Program-made: the position numbers and the translations under genes
NCBI GenBank assembly: GCA_964543855.1
Contig: CAZJAD010000058.1
Coordinates: forward strand, 1 to 13,685
Direction of reading: 5' to 3'
Origin: CAZJAD01 sp964543855
GTDB taxonomy: Bacteria; Electryoneota; RPQS01; DYHQ01
Length of the DNA stretch: 13,685 nt
Shown: positions 1 to 6,641 of the stretch, piece after piece
Numbering within the stretch: position 1 is the first letter of the stretch
Layout of the letters: each line of letters starts with the position of its first letter
The notes under the pieces: generated by a model
Database searches by the model: none
What the model saw: the letters and a program-made list of their open reading frames with translations, nothing else
What the model was told of the DNA's origin: nothing

Positions 1-1185
1 AAATACGGCGGGAAATGCCTCGCGTCGATGGGCGATGTCAAGGCCGTGGCGGCGCAGATCGTCGCGCGGTATGACAAGGGTGACCGCCTCGCCATCGTCG
101 TTTCGGCGATGGCGGACACGACGGACAAGTACCTCGCGCTCGCTCGAGAAGCGAACAAATCAGCGAGCGGCCGCGAGCTGGATGTACTCCTGTCTGTCGG
201 CGAACGCATCTCGATTGCGGTCTTGTCGCTCGCAATCAATGCCATTCGACGGGACCTCGCGGTTTCGCTGACCGGCGCACAAGCGGGTATCATCACCGAT
301 ACGCAGCACACGACCGCGAGTATTGTCGAGGTTCGGGCTCAGCGTGTGCGCGATGTACTGGCCGAGGGCCGGATTCCTGTCATCGCCGGCTACCAGGGCA
401 TCACCACGGACAAGAACATTTCAACCCTGGGACGCGGTGGGGCGGATGCAACCGCAGTTGCCCTCGCGATCGCTCTGGGGGCCGAGCGGGTGGAGTTTAT
501 GAAAGATGTCGCAGGTATCTCCACAGCAGACCCAAAAGTGATTCCCGCGGCACAAATCATCCCGCAGATGAGCTATGGCGAAGCCCTCGAACTGACGGGC
601 TGCGGCGCGAAAATTTTGCAGCTTCCCGCCGTCGAACTGGCAGCCGAGCACAAGATGCCACTGGCCATCGGGGATGGTCGGACAGGTCGGGTCGGCACGA
701 TTGTTTCAGACCACCCATTGGCACAGCGCACGCTGACCGCCATCGTCCTCGTTCCGTCGGTCACGCATTACCAATTGCCGGATGTTCCCTTCGGTCTGCT
801 GGATGCATTGCGCAAGGAGGGGATTCATCCGCTGGTGGTCAGTTGGGGGCCGGGGGGTGGCGATCTGGTGCTCAGCCGGTCGGATGCCGCCTCGATATGG
901 TCCAGTCCAACACTGGAAGCCCATCTGGGCACCGGCCGGGACCTATCACTCGTCACCTTCGTGGGCCCCGGCGCAGGCTCCCGCGGCATAATTTTCGCAA
1001 AGGCTTCCCTTTGCTTGAAATCCTTTGCGCGTCAATGTCTCGGGCTTCTGCTCTCGGAAACCCGATTTGCGGTTCTGCTGGAAGAAGACGCCGCCCGAGC
1101 CTTTGCCCGGGCCGCGCATTCGGAGTTTTTTGAAAGAGAGGCGGCAATCGGCCCCGAGGGAGCGGCGGATTCTCACCGTGAATGA
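1..1185 (+). CDS. lysC: Aspartate kinase, divergent, 5'-truncated by window edge
   Basis: Predicted to phosphorylate L-aspartate, the first step of Lys/Thr/Met/diaminopimelate synthesis, in the cytoplasm. The frame is open from base 1 and begins with KYGG, the family's N-terminal Lys-Gly-Gly motif, so only a few residues are missing. Family-like blocks follow: VVSAMADTTD, LLSVGERIS, TGAQAGIITD, LGRGGADATAVAL (kinase Arg and Asp) and DVAGISTADPK. Several usual residues differ: KYGGKCLAS replaces KFGGTSV-like text, and GAKILQLPAVE replaces the usual GAKVLHPRxVE. The C-terminal regulatory part (from about 706) is only loosely ACT-like: LSLVTFVGPGAGS and a LLEEDAARAFARAAHSEFF end are recognisable, but the stretch between is unusual. 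It ends in TGA, overlapping the next gene's start, so the two are probably co-transcribed. The family call is firm; lysC is the generic symbol. Feedback sensitivity cannot be told. Confidence 0.85.
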   Translation, partial: KYGGKCLASMGDVKAVAAQIVARYDKGDRLAIVVSAMADTTDKYLALAREANKSASGRELDVLLSVGERISIAVLSLAINAIRRDLAVSLTGAQAGIITDTQHTTASIVEVRAQRVRDVLAEGRIPVIAGYQGITTDKNISTLGRGGADATAVALAIALGAERVEFMKDVAGISTADPKVIPAAQIIPQMSYGEALELTGCGAKILQLPAVELAAEHKMPLAIGDGRTGRVGTIVSDHPLAQRTLTAIVLVPSVTHYQLPDVPFGLLDALRKEGIHPLVVSWGPGGGDLVLSRSDAASIWSSPTLEAHLGTGRDLSLVTFVGPGAGSRGIIFAKASLCLKSFARQCLGLLLSETRFAVLLEEDAARAFARAAHSEFFEREAAIGPEGAADSHRE

Positions 1186-2678
1186 GTCTGCCGTTGCACA
1201 CTGGCATTTTCCAGCCAAGCCCTCCGCCCACCCAAGAGCATTCCTTTTTGCTCTTTGGTTTCTGTCGCTCGCTCTCCCAAGCCTGNNNNNNNNNNNNNNN
1301 NNNNNNNNNNNNNNNNNNNNNNNNNNNNNNNNNNNNNNNNNNNNNNNNNNNNNNNNNNNNNNNNNNNNNNNNNNNNNNNNNNNNNGCCGGAGAAATCCTG
1401 CGCGACAACACCCGGTACCGTGTGCAGGTTGGCAATTTCCTCAAGAAGGAGGAAGCCGACAAGCTCCTATCGAAATTCGCCAGCGATTACGCCCCCCGCG
1501 TCGTACGCGAACTCATGCAGCGCGTCAGCGGCAAAATCGAGGTCTTCGATGCGAATCTCGATGAGACCCGAACGGTCAGCGATGGATTCCGAATTGTGCC
1601 GGTCGATTTCACGGTCGAGACTGAAATCTTTGGTGTGCGAATCGGAACTGGTTTCCGCTGGGAGAAAGAAGAAGACCGCGCATATTCAGGTATCGTAGAA
1701 ATCCGGCTCGACCATGAAGGCAAGCTCTGCGCGATCTCCGAGGTTCCGATTGATGTGTATCTCCGCGGTGTTGTGCCTGCCGAAATGCCAGCGGGCTTCC
1801 CTGCGGAGGCCCTGAAAGCACAAGCTGTGGCGGCTCGTTCCGAGGTCCTGGCCAAGCTCCACACCAGACACCTGAACGATTTCGTCGATGTCTGCGCGAC
1901 GGTGCATTGCCAGCTCTACGCGGGCGCCACTCACGAGGACCCACGAACCAATGAAGCCGTTATTGAAACCACCGGTGAAGTGCTTATGCGGGACGGCGTG
2001 CTGATGGACGGCGTGTATTCGGCAGTCTGCGGAGGGCATACCGAAGACGCTTCGCTGGTCTGGGCCTCTCCACAACCCTACGCTCCCAAGGGAGTGTGGT
2101 GCTGCGATACAAACCACACACAGACGTTCGACTTGACGAAAGAAGAAGATGTCCGGGAGTGGATTCTGTCCAAACCGGATGTCTACTGCAACGTCCCCGC
2201 GCAGCTCCTGCCCGTGGCACCCGACTACACGCGGCGCCATTTCCGCTGGGAAATCACCTACAACCGACACGAACTGGAGAAGATCATCACCCGCAACACG
2301 GGCCACGACATCGGCACGTTCTACGACATCATCCCGCTCGAGCGAGGCGTTTCAGGTCGGCTGATGCTGGTCGAAATCCTCGGCTCTCATATGAACCTCA
2401 AAATAAAAAAGGAAATCAACATTCGCCGGGCGCTCTCACCGACGATGCTGGAGTCAAGTTGCTTCATTGTCGACATTCAGCAAGATGAAGAGGGCCTTCC
2501 CGTCGAAATAACCCTGAGCGGTGCCGGTTGGGGGCACGGATCCGGAATGTGCCAGGTCGGCGCCGCCAGCCTCGCCCTCCAGGGCAAAACCTACCGCGAG
2601 ATCTTAGCCCACTACTATTCCGGCTCCACCGTGGCCCACTGCTACTCCCTCCCTCCGCCGACCTATTTTCCTGAGTAA
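1178..2678 (+). CDS. SpoIID/LytB-domain protein with SPOR-like N-terminus (spans a gap)
   Basis: Family members are murein-acting enzymes; SpoIID of Bacillus is a lytic transglycosylase. Here a cell-wall remodelling role outside the cytoplasm is inferred. After the gap, a SPOR-like stretch (RYRVQVGNFLKKEEADKLL, about 1413-1470) suggests binding of denuded peptidoglycan. The SpoIID domain follows: VPIDVYLRGVVPAEMP (about 1743-1790, including the family's acidic residue in the AEM motif), EALKAQAVAAR, CGGHTED (about 2028-2046) and GWGHGSGMCQVGAASLA (about 2526-2576). I chose GTG 1178 because that frame encodes a convincing signal peptide before the gap (hydrophobic run AFLFALWFLSLALPSL). ATG 1182, in frame with the downstream part across 100 N, gives a poor one. 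The start overlaps the aspartate kinase stop, consistent with translational coupling. Stop TAA at 2676-2678. SpoIID-domain proteins occur in many non-sporulating diderms, so this does not imply sporulation. Confidence 0.85.
1286..1385. other. Assembly gap (100 N) inside the SpoIID-domain gene
   Basis: Exactly 100 N, the same as the other three gaps, so the length is probably a placeholder. The signal-peptide frame before it (frame of GTG 1178) differs from the frame used after it, so the true length is probably not 100. Confidence 0.95.
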
Positions 2679-2712
2679 TAAGACCCCCTGTATCTTCTTG
2701 TTAATAAAATCC

Positions 2713-2741
2713 TTGACTTTGTGATTTTTGTTTCATATCTT
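2713..2741 (+). promoter_or_regulatory. Sigma70-type promoter of the cytochrome operon
   Basis: -35 TTGACT (2713-2718), 17-nt spacer, -10 TATCTT (2736-2741), in an AT-rich spacer between the SpoIID gene and the cytochrome. The predicted start near 2748 leaves a leader of about 100 nt. A lone TATAAT at 2826-2831, just before the ribosome-binding site, is an alternative -10 without a good -35. Confidence 0.5.
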
Positions 2742-2754
2742 GGTGCGTTCGTTT

Positions 2755-2775
2755 CTTGCACAATACGGGTGCAAG
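2755..2775 (+). promoter_or_regulatory. Perfect inverted repeat in the cytochrome leader
   Basis: CTTGCAC (2755-2761) and GTGCAAG (2769-2775) form a perfect 7-bp inverted repeat with a 7-nt loop. It lies immediately downstream of the predicted promoter. It could be an operator for a dimeric regulator or an RNA hairpin near the transcript's 5' end; no T-tract follows, so it is not a terminator. Confidence 0.4.
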
Positions 2776-2851
2776 GTCAGCAAGGGAGACGTATTTAGCT
2801 CGCACAATAGCTGTTAACTTGCTTATATAATTGACCTTGTCAGGGAATAAG

Positions 2852-3817
2852 ATGCCTCAGAGAAATGGGTGCCGCTCAGGCACCATCCAATTACTCACGA
2901 GGGCCCCACTCCTGGCTCTTGGCTTGACGCTTCTTTTCACACCTCTGATCCTGGCCGTGTCGCCCCCAGACGCTCACAAGGTCGGCAACGCGGTCTGCCT
3001 CGTCTGTCACGAAGATCTCAGCGTGGACTTCGCGGGGAATATTCATGCCCGGCTCCGGGCTGGTGGCGATTATGGCTGCGAGGCTTGTCACGGACCCGGG
3101 TCCGTGCACAGCGATGAGGGCGATCCAGGCACGATAACCAATCCGGCCAGAGACCAACTCGCGGTGGCCGAAAACCTCTGTCTCAACTGCCACAGGTTTG
3201 AAGGCGCCGACTTGGCCCTCGGTAGTGCCCACTACGAGATTGCCGGCGGTTGTACCGACTGCCACGAGATTCACTCCGATTCGCCAACTCTCTTGAAAGC
3301 ATCCGACCCCGGACTCTGCTTCGACTGCCATCGGGACATTCGCGCCAAGGCCCAGCTCCCATCGCACCATCCGGTGCTCGAAGGGTTCATCAAATGCTCC
3401 GATTGTCACGCGATCCACGGTGGAGCGGTGAAGTTCGCCGTCATGGGTGACAACCGCGACCTTTGTTTCTCGTGCCATGCGTCAAAACAGGGGCCGTTCA
3501 TCTTTGAACATGAGCCCGTGAACGAGGATTGCGGCATTTGTCATGACCCTCACGGCACCGTCGCAAACAACCTGCTCATTCAGAGCGAGCCTTTTCTTTG
3601 CCTGACCTGCCATCCGATGCACTTCCATACGCAATTAGTGAGCATTGAGGGGACATTCACTCCTCCGCTCTATCCACAGCGCGGGCCGTTCACATCGACA
3701 AAAGATGCGATGAAAGAGGCTTTTCTGACAAAGTGCACGCAGTGTCACGCGGAAATACATGGCAGCGACCTGCCCTCGCAGTCCATCTCGGGCGAGGGTC
3801 GGGCACTCACCAGATAA
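2852..3817 (+). CDS. Decaheme c-type cytochrome, DmsE/MtrA/PioA family
   Basis: Predicted periplasmic decaheme cytochrome that passes electrons into or through the outer-membrane barrel encoded next, as in MtrAB or PioAB. The 321-residue protein has a Sec signal (hydrophobic about residues 19-36) and exactly ten CXXCH heme motifs, starting at Cys 49, 76, 110, 134, 156, 182, 205, 227, 250 and 295. The C-terminal FLTKCTQCHAEIHGSD block is typical of the DmsE branch. Length and heme count match MtrA-type proteins. I chose ATG 2852 because AGGGA at 2842-2846 lies 5 nt upstream; an in-frame TTG at 2831 has no better site. The stop TAA is 12 nt before the barrel start, so the two genes form an operon. 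No surface (MtrC/OmcA-like) cytochrome, quinol dehydrogenase or DMSO reductase lies in this window, so electron direction and final substrate are unknown. Confidence 0.93.
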   Translation: MPQRNGCRSGTIQLLTRAPLLALGLTLLFTPLILAVSPPDAHKVGNAVCLVCHEDLSVDFAGNIHARLRAGGDYGCEACHGPGSVHSDEGDPGTITNPARDQLAVAENLCLNCHRFEGADLALGSAHYEIAGGCTDCHEIHSDSPTLLKASDPGLCFDCHRDIRAKAQLPSHHPVLEGFIKCSDCHAIHGGAVKFAVMGDNRDLCFSCHASKQGPFIFEHEPVNEDCGICHDPHGTVANNLLIQSEPFLCLTCHPMHFHTQLVSIEGTFTPPLYPQRGPFTSTKDAMKEAFLTKCTQCHAEIHGSDLPSQSISGEGRALTR

Positions 3818-3829
3818 GAGGAGGAAGTT

Positions 3830-5407
3830 GTGAAAACACCTTCCCGAGTAATGCTACTCGGCGCAGGATTCGTTACCTGCCTTGCGATTCTGACGATCTC
3901 CGCTTGGGCCCAGCAGCCGGTGCGCAGCTCTTCGTGGACCCTCTGGGTAGGGACTCACTACACCGGCTTCGAGGACTTCTATAAGAAGGTGGGGGAATTC
4001 AACCGCGGTGAAGAAGGCGCGATGCCGGAGGTGTCGTTTGCCTATCGCGGCTATGATGGGCCGCGGAGTCTCGACTTCTCCGGACAATTCTACGATCCCG
4101 ACCGCATGTCTGTGAATGTGTCCGGTCGGGCCTCAGACGTGTTGGCCGGCAAGGTCTCCTACCAGTCCTTTTTCCGGCAGCAGTCGGCAGATCTCATGGA
4201 CAACCTCTCCGCGCGCGAAGCCGTTAACCGGAATGACCTTCAGACTGGCGGCGGGAAGATGGTCACCCATGATNNNNNNNNNNNNNNNNNNNNNNNNNNN
4301 NNNNNNNNNNNNNNNNNNNNNNNNNNNNNNNNNNNNNNNNNNNNNNNNNNNNNNNNNNNNNNNNNNNNNNNNNTGGCCTACCGCACCTTCGTATCCAACG
4401 CCGCGACGGCAACAGCTTTCTATGATACGGCGCAGAATCCTGTAAGCGGAGGAGCGGGCGACCTTAAATCACGCATGAACTTCAGCGCGGAAGTCGTTCC
4501 TTTCAGCGAGTACGCGGAGACCCAGGCGCTGACACATACACTGACGGCCAGCACCGCCCTTGGCAAGACGAAGATACTCGGCACTTTCACAAGCTCCACC
4601 GCCGACAACACCACATACGATATTGGTTATCAGAGCAACGGCGGCAGTTTGAAGGTCATCCATCCGACATCTCACAAAACAAAGCTCGTCGTCCAAGGTG
4701 CTTTCCGACGCAACGAGAGTGACAGCTACTTCGTGGACATGCCCGCTTGGCGAGATGGACTCGTCGGTGGCGGCCAGGATTTCGACTGGACGCGTTACTC
4801 CAATCTCTCCCGAACAGAACTCAAAGGCTCGGGCGAATTCATCTATCAACCCGAACGCAAGTACCGCTTCAGCGTCTTGGCAGGCTACGATGCCACGACA
4901 CGCGATGATTATCCTTATTACGGTGCTGACCAAGAAGAAACGGTTCTTCGCGGAGAGCTTGGTTTCAAATATCGACCAAGCTTGAAGTTTACCGGGCAGG
5001 CCAAGCTGCGACTCGAGAGCATCGACAATCCCTTTTCTCCCTATGGCCAGCTCTACGAAAGCTACGGCAAAACCGCTCTCCACAAGATGCCCGACAACGC
5101 GAACTATTACTATTTCCAGCGAGATTCCTTGCGCTATGGCGAGTTCACGAACCAGCCCACAACTCGCTTCGGTGGCGATCTGAAACTGTCCTTGCGGCCA
5201 ACCAGCCAGCTGACGCTCGGCGCATCGCTGCGCGCGACACTTGAAAAGAACAGCGACCTCCTGAATCTGGAGTACGAGCGCACGATACTGCAGCCGACGC
5301 TCTCAGCATCCCTTACACCCAGTTCTGCTTGGACGCTTTACGCCGATTACTCCTATCTGATGGACAAATCAAATGGCCTCGCCGTGGTGGCGATGATGGA
5401 TGGGTGA
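3830..5407 (+). CDS. MtrB/PioB-family outer-membrane beta-barrel, part before the in-frame TGA
   Basis: Predicted barrel that sheathes the decaheme cytochrome across the outer membrane. Start is GTG 3830, preceded by a strong AGGAGG (3819-3824, 5 nt spacing). The signal peptide ends in AWA before QQPV. The mature part has alternating polar/hydrophobic, aromatic-rich strands typical of barrels, for example VSFAYRGYDG, LDFSGQFYDP, YRFSVLAGYDATT and LKFTGQAKLRLES. No N-terminal CXXC, present in Shewanella MtrB, is seen. A gap (4274-4373) removes strands of unknown number. The frame stops at TGA 5405-5407, but the same frame continues with barrel-like sequence to 5800. The break is therefore a nonsense change or base-call error rather than the natural end. 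Assignment rests on barrel character plus tight coupling to a DmsE/MtrA-type gene. Confidence 0.85.
   Translation: MKTPSRVMLLGAGFVTCLAILTISAWAQQPVRSSSWTLWVGTHYTGFEDFYKKVGEFNRGEEGAMPEVSFAYRGYDGPRSLDFSGQFYDPDRMSVNVSGRASDVLAGKVSYQSFFRQQSADLMDNLSAREAVNRNDLQTGGGKMVTHDXXXXXXXXXXXXXXXXXXXXXXXXXXXXXXXXXXAYRTFVSNAATATAFYDTAQNPVSGGAGDLKSRMNFSAEVVPFSEYAETQALTHTLTASTALGKTKILGTFTSSTADNTTYDIGYQSNGGSLKVIHPTSHKTKLVVQGAFRRNESDSYFVDMPAWRDGLVGGGQDFDWTRYSNLSRTELKGSGEFIYQPERKYRFSVLAGYDATTRDDYPYYGADQEETVLRGELGFKYRPSLKFTGQAKLRLESIDNPFSPYGQLYESYGKTALHKMPDNANYYYFQRDSLRYGEFTNQPTTRFGGDLKLSLRPTSQLTLGASLRATLEKNSDLLNLEYERTILQPTLSASLTPSSAWTLYADYSYLMDKSNGLAVVAMMDG
4274..4373. other. Assembly gap (100 N) inside the barrel gene
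   Basis: Exactly 100 N. The frame on both sides agrees if the gap is taken as 100 nt, but this is a one-in-three coincidence and the true length is unknown. Confidence 0.95.
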
Positions 5408-5800
5408 GCGGGTAACCTTTCGACCACCGGAGGTGGTCTCCCGAAACACTACGGCTCACTCTACAGCGATACCGAGTACGAATCGCAAATGCAGGCTCTN
5501 NNNNNNNNNNNNNNNNNNNNNNNNNNNNNNNNNNNNNNNNNNNNNNNNNNNNNNNNNNNNNNNNNNNNNNNNNNNNNNNNNNNNNNNNNNNNNNNNNNNT
5601 ACAGCACGATCCAGAACTACTCCGACCTCTCCTACGGATATATCACCGCCTCCTTTGGTGCGATCTATGCCTTCTCACCACGCGTCGCTTTCACACTGAA
5701 CTTCGACTACTACGACTTGACCGATGACGAAGGCTATGTTTACAGCGTTGAGAGCGGGTCGCTCTACATCGTTCGCACCGGCTTCCGAATTAACAATTAA
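5408..5800 (+). pseudogene. C-terminal continuation of the MtrB/PioB barrel after the in-frame TGA
   Basis: Directly after TGA 5405-5407 the same frame reads AGNLSTTGGG and LYSDTEYESQMQAL up to the gap at 5500. After the gap, still in the same frame, it reads strands such as YSTIQNYSDLSYGYITASFG and VAFTLNFDYYDLTDD, ending at TAA 5798-5800. These are aromatic, alternating barrel strands, so this is the end of the same protein. Together with the upstream part the product would be about 656 residues with gaps counted as written, near the usual size of MtrB. The last residues are GFRINN, with Phe not at the very C-terminus where barrel-assembly signals usually place it. Either the gene is disrupted in this population or the TGA is an assembly error. 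Confidence 0.75.
5500..5599. other. Assembly gap (100 N) near the 3' end of the barrel gene
   Basis: Exactly 100 N, about 95 nt after the premature TGA. True length unknown. The poor local assembly makes a base error at the TGA more likely. Confidence 0.95.
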
Positions 5801-5827
5801 GCCTTCATAGTAGAAAGTATAATAAAA

Positions 5828-5865
5828 AGCGGCGCCGGATTTTCTTTCCAGCGCCGCTCTTTTTT
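5828..5865. terminator. Bidirectional intrinsic terminator between convergent genes
   Basis: AGCGGCGC (5828-5835) pairs with GCGCCGCT (5851-5858), extended by GGA/TCC inside. A run of six T (5860-5865) follows on the + strand, and A5 (5824-5828) precedes the stem and serves as the U-tract on the - strand. It can end both the barrel operon and the converging lipoprotein transcript. Confidence 0.85.
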
Positions 5866-5884
5866 ATTCTAAATTGAGCAGGAA
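5852..5884. repeat. Direct repeat copy A flanking the small-protein cassette
   Basis: Begins CGCCGCTCT and ends GAGCAGGAA. It matches copy B (6547-6578) apart from a few differences in the central T/A-rich part. It overlaps the right arm of the terminator and runs into a perfect 7-bp hairpin, GCAGGAA (5878-5884) / TTCCTGC (5889-5895). Confidence 0.55.
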
Positions 5885-5916
5885 CTCATTCCTGCGGTTC
5901 CGTCGGATGAATATAC

Positions 5917-6351
5917 TTAGGGCGAAATCGGTTTTGCAAATTCACAGAGAATCCACCCTGTTCTTCCGGAATACTCCCCTTCAAGAATATAAATTTTAGT
6001 GGCGTAGGAATCTTTATCTAAAATTCTTATACGGACTCCGCAAGGAACCATGATAAGATGACCCTTTAAAGCCATCATCATAACTTCCAGTCTGTTATCG
6101 CCTGAAAGAAATTTTTGTTTCATTTCATAGAATGACTTTTTATCAACAGCAACCAGAACATTTTCTGCGTCATTGTCCAAAATTGCCTCAGCCCCAATGC
6201 GAGCAACTGATGTTGTTTTGGCGGCTTGTGCTTTTTTTGTCTGAGAATAGTCAATAGACCTTTTCTCGCTTACCGCTCTCGGCTCCGTTTGCCCGCACCC
6301 CATAAGAATCACAAGAAAAACAACGGGTAACAGTCTCAGCGTTATAGACAT
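5917..6351 (-). CDS. Small lipoprotein with possible SH3-like C-terminal region
   Basis: I do not recognise the family. The 144-residue protein starts with a lipoprotein signal: Arg 6, hydrophobic core, then lipobox L-M-G-C with the acylated Cys at residue 19. It should therefore be exported and membrane-anchored. The middle (about residues 60-105) is a mixed alpha/beta stretch with DNDAENVLVAVDKKSFYEM. The end, with VPCGVRIRILDKD and YILEGEYSGRTGWI, recalls bacterial SH3-like domains by its Gly-Tyr-Gly-Thr-Gly-Trp-Ile pattern; this is inference. ATG 6351 is preceded by GAGGTGA at good spacing. It lies 11 nt downstream of the 39-residue membrane protein and is probably co-transcribed with it. 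Its DNA is visibly more AT-rich than the surrounding genes (about 40% GC by eye), which suggests recent acquisition. Confidence 0.8.
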   Translation of the reverse strand: MSITLRLLPVVFLVILMGCGQTEPRAVSEKRSIDYSQTKKAQAAKTTSVARIGAEAILDNDAENVLVAVDKKSFYEMKQKFLSGDNRLEVMMMALKGHLIMVPCGVRIRILDKDSYATKIYILEGEYSGRTGWILCEFAKPISP

Positions 6352-6362
6352 GACTCACCTCA

Positions 6363-6482
6363 TCACTTTCCTATAAAGTGCTTCTTCAGTTTAGAGAGTC
6401 GGTTCTCGATAACTCCAAGCGCAATAAGAATGAAGAATAGCAAGATGACAATAAAACTCAACAGAATCCAAGTGATTTCCAT
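6363..6482 (-). CDS. 39-residue single-span membrane protein (too short for usual ORF cut-offs)
   Basis: The reading frame ATG 6482 to TGA 6363-6365 encodes 39 residues starting MEITWILLSF and ending KKHFIGK. Residues about 4-25 form an uninterrupted hydrophobic helix, followed by a short basic tail (ENRLSKLKKHF), which predicts the C-terminus in the cytoplasm. The start is decided by a near-ideal ribosome-binding site, AGGAGGTG (6487-6494 on this strand), 4 nt from the ATG. A promoter fits just upstream. The lipoprotein gene starts 11 nt after its stop, so the two form a bicistron. I know no family for it. The strong initiation site, clean transmembrane helix and coupling argue that it is real. 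Confidence 0.75.
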   Translation of the reverse strand: MEITWILLSFIVILLFFILIALGVIENRLSKLKKHFIGK

Positions 6483-6511
6483 CACCCACCTCCTTTTCAG
6501 CGTGTGGTTGG

Positions 6512-6540
6512 AATATGAGCATCTGAACGCAGTTCGTCAA
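6512..6540 (-). promoter_or_regulatory. Promoter of the small membrane protein / lipoprotein pair
   Basis: On the - strand: -35 TTGACG (6535-6540), 17-nt spacer, -10 CATATT (6512-6517). The predicted start near 6505 gives a leader of about 23 nt containing the AGGAGGTG site. It makes the cassette independent of dnaN transcription. Confidence 0.5.
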
Positions 6541-6546
6541 TCTACT

Positions 6547-6578
6547 CGCCGCTCTTATTATCTTAAATCGAGCAGGAA
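6547..6578. repeat. Direct repeat copy B flanking the small-protein cassette
   Basis: Begins CGCCGCTCT and ends GAGCAGGAA, as copy A at 5852-5884, with differences only in the T/A-rich centre. Like copy A it runs into a hairpin, here GAGCAGGA-AGAGCGG pairing with CCGCTCT and TCCTGCTC up to 6613. Confidence 0.55.
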
Positions 6579-6613
6579 GAGCGGACCGCACGCCCGCTCT
6601 ATCCCTCCTGCTC
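6570..6613. terminator. Long imperfect hairpin downstream of dnaN
   Basis: GAGCAGGA (6570-6577) pairs with TCCTGCTC (6606-6613), and AGAGCGG (6578-6584) with CCGCTCT (6594-6600), with a 5-nt bulge and a 9-nt loop. It lies 28 nt past the dnaN stop. The - strand lacks a clean U-tract after it, so it may be a Rho-linked or mRNA-stabilising end rather than a classical terminator. Confidence 0.4.
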
Positions 6614-6641
6614 ACTTCGTTCCCGAACGAGTCCCACGCCT

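Noticed and set aside
2891..3478. 195-codon - strand ORF opposite the cytochrome gene
   Set aside because: Antisense shadow of a clear ten-heme cytochrome; no own motifs.
5405..5407. TGA as selenocysteine or a reassigned codon
   Set aside because: TGA terminates dnaA, dnaN, rpmH and rnpA here, and barrels of this type are not selenoproteins; no SECIS-like hairpin directly after the codon was apparent.
5400..5699. Separate + strand ORF after the barrel stop
   Set aside because: Basic, Thr/Ser-rich out-of-frame translation; the barrel's own frame continues through the same region with proper strands.
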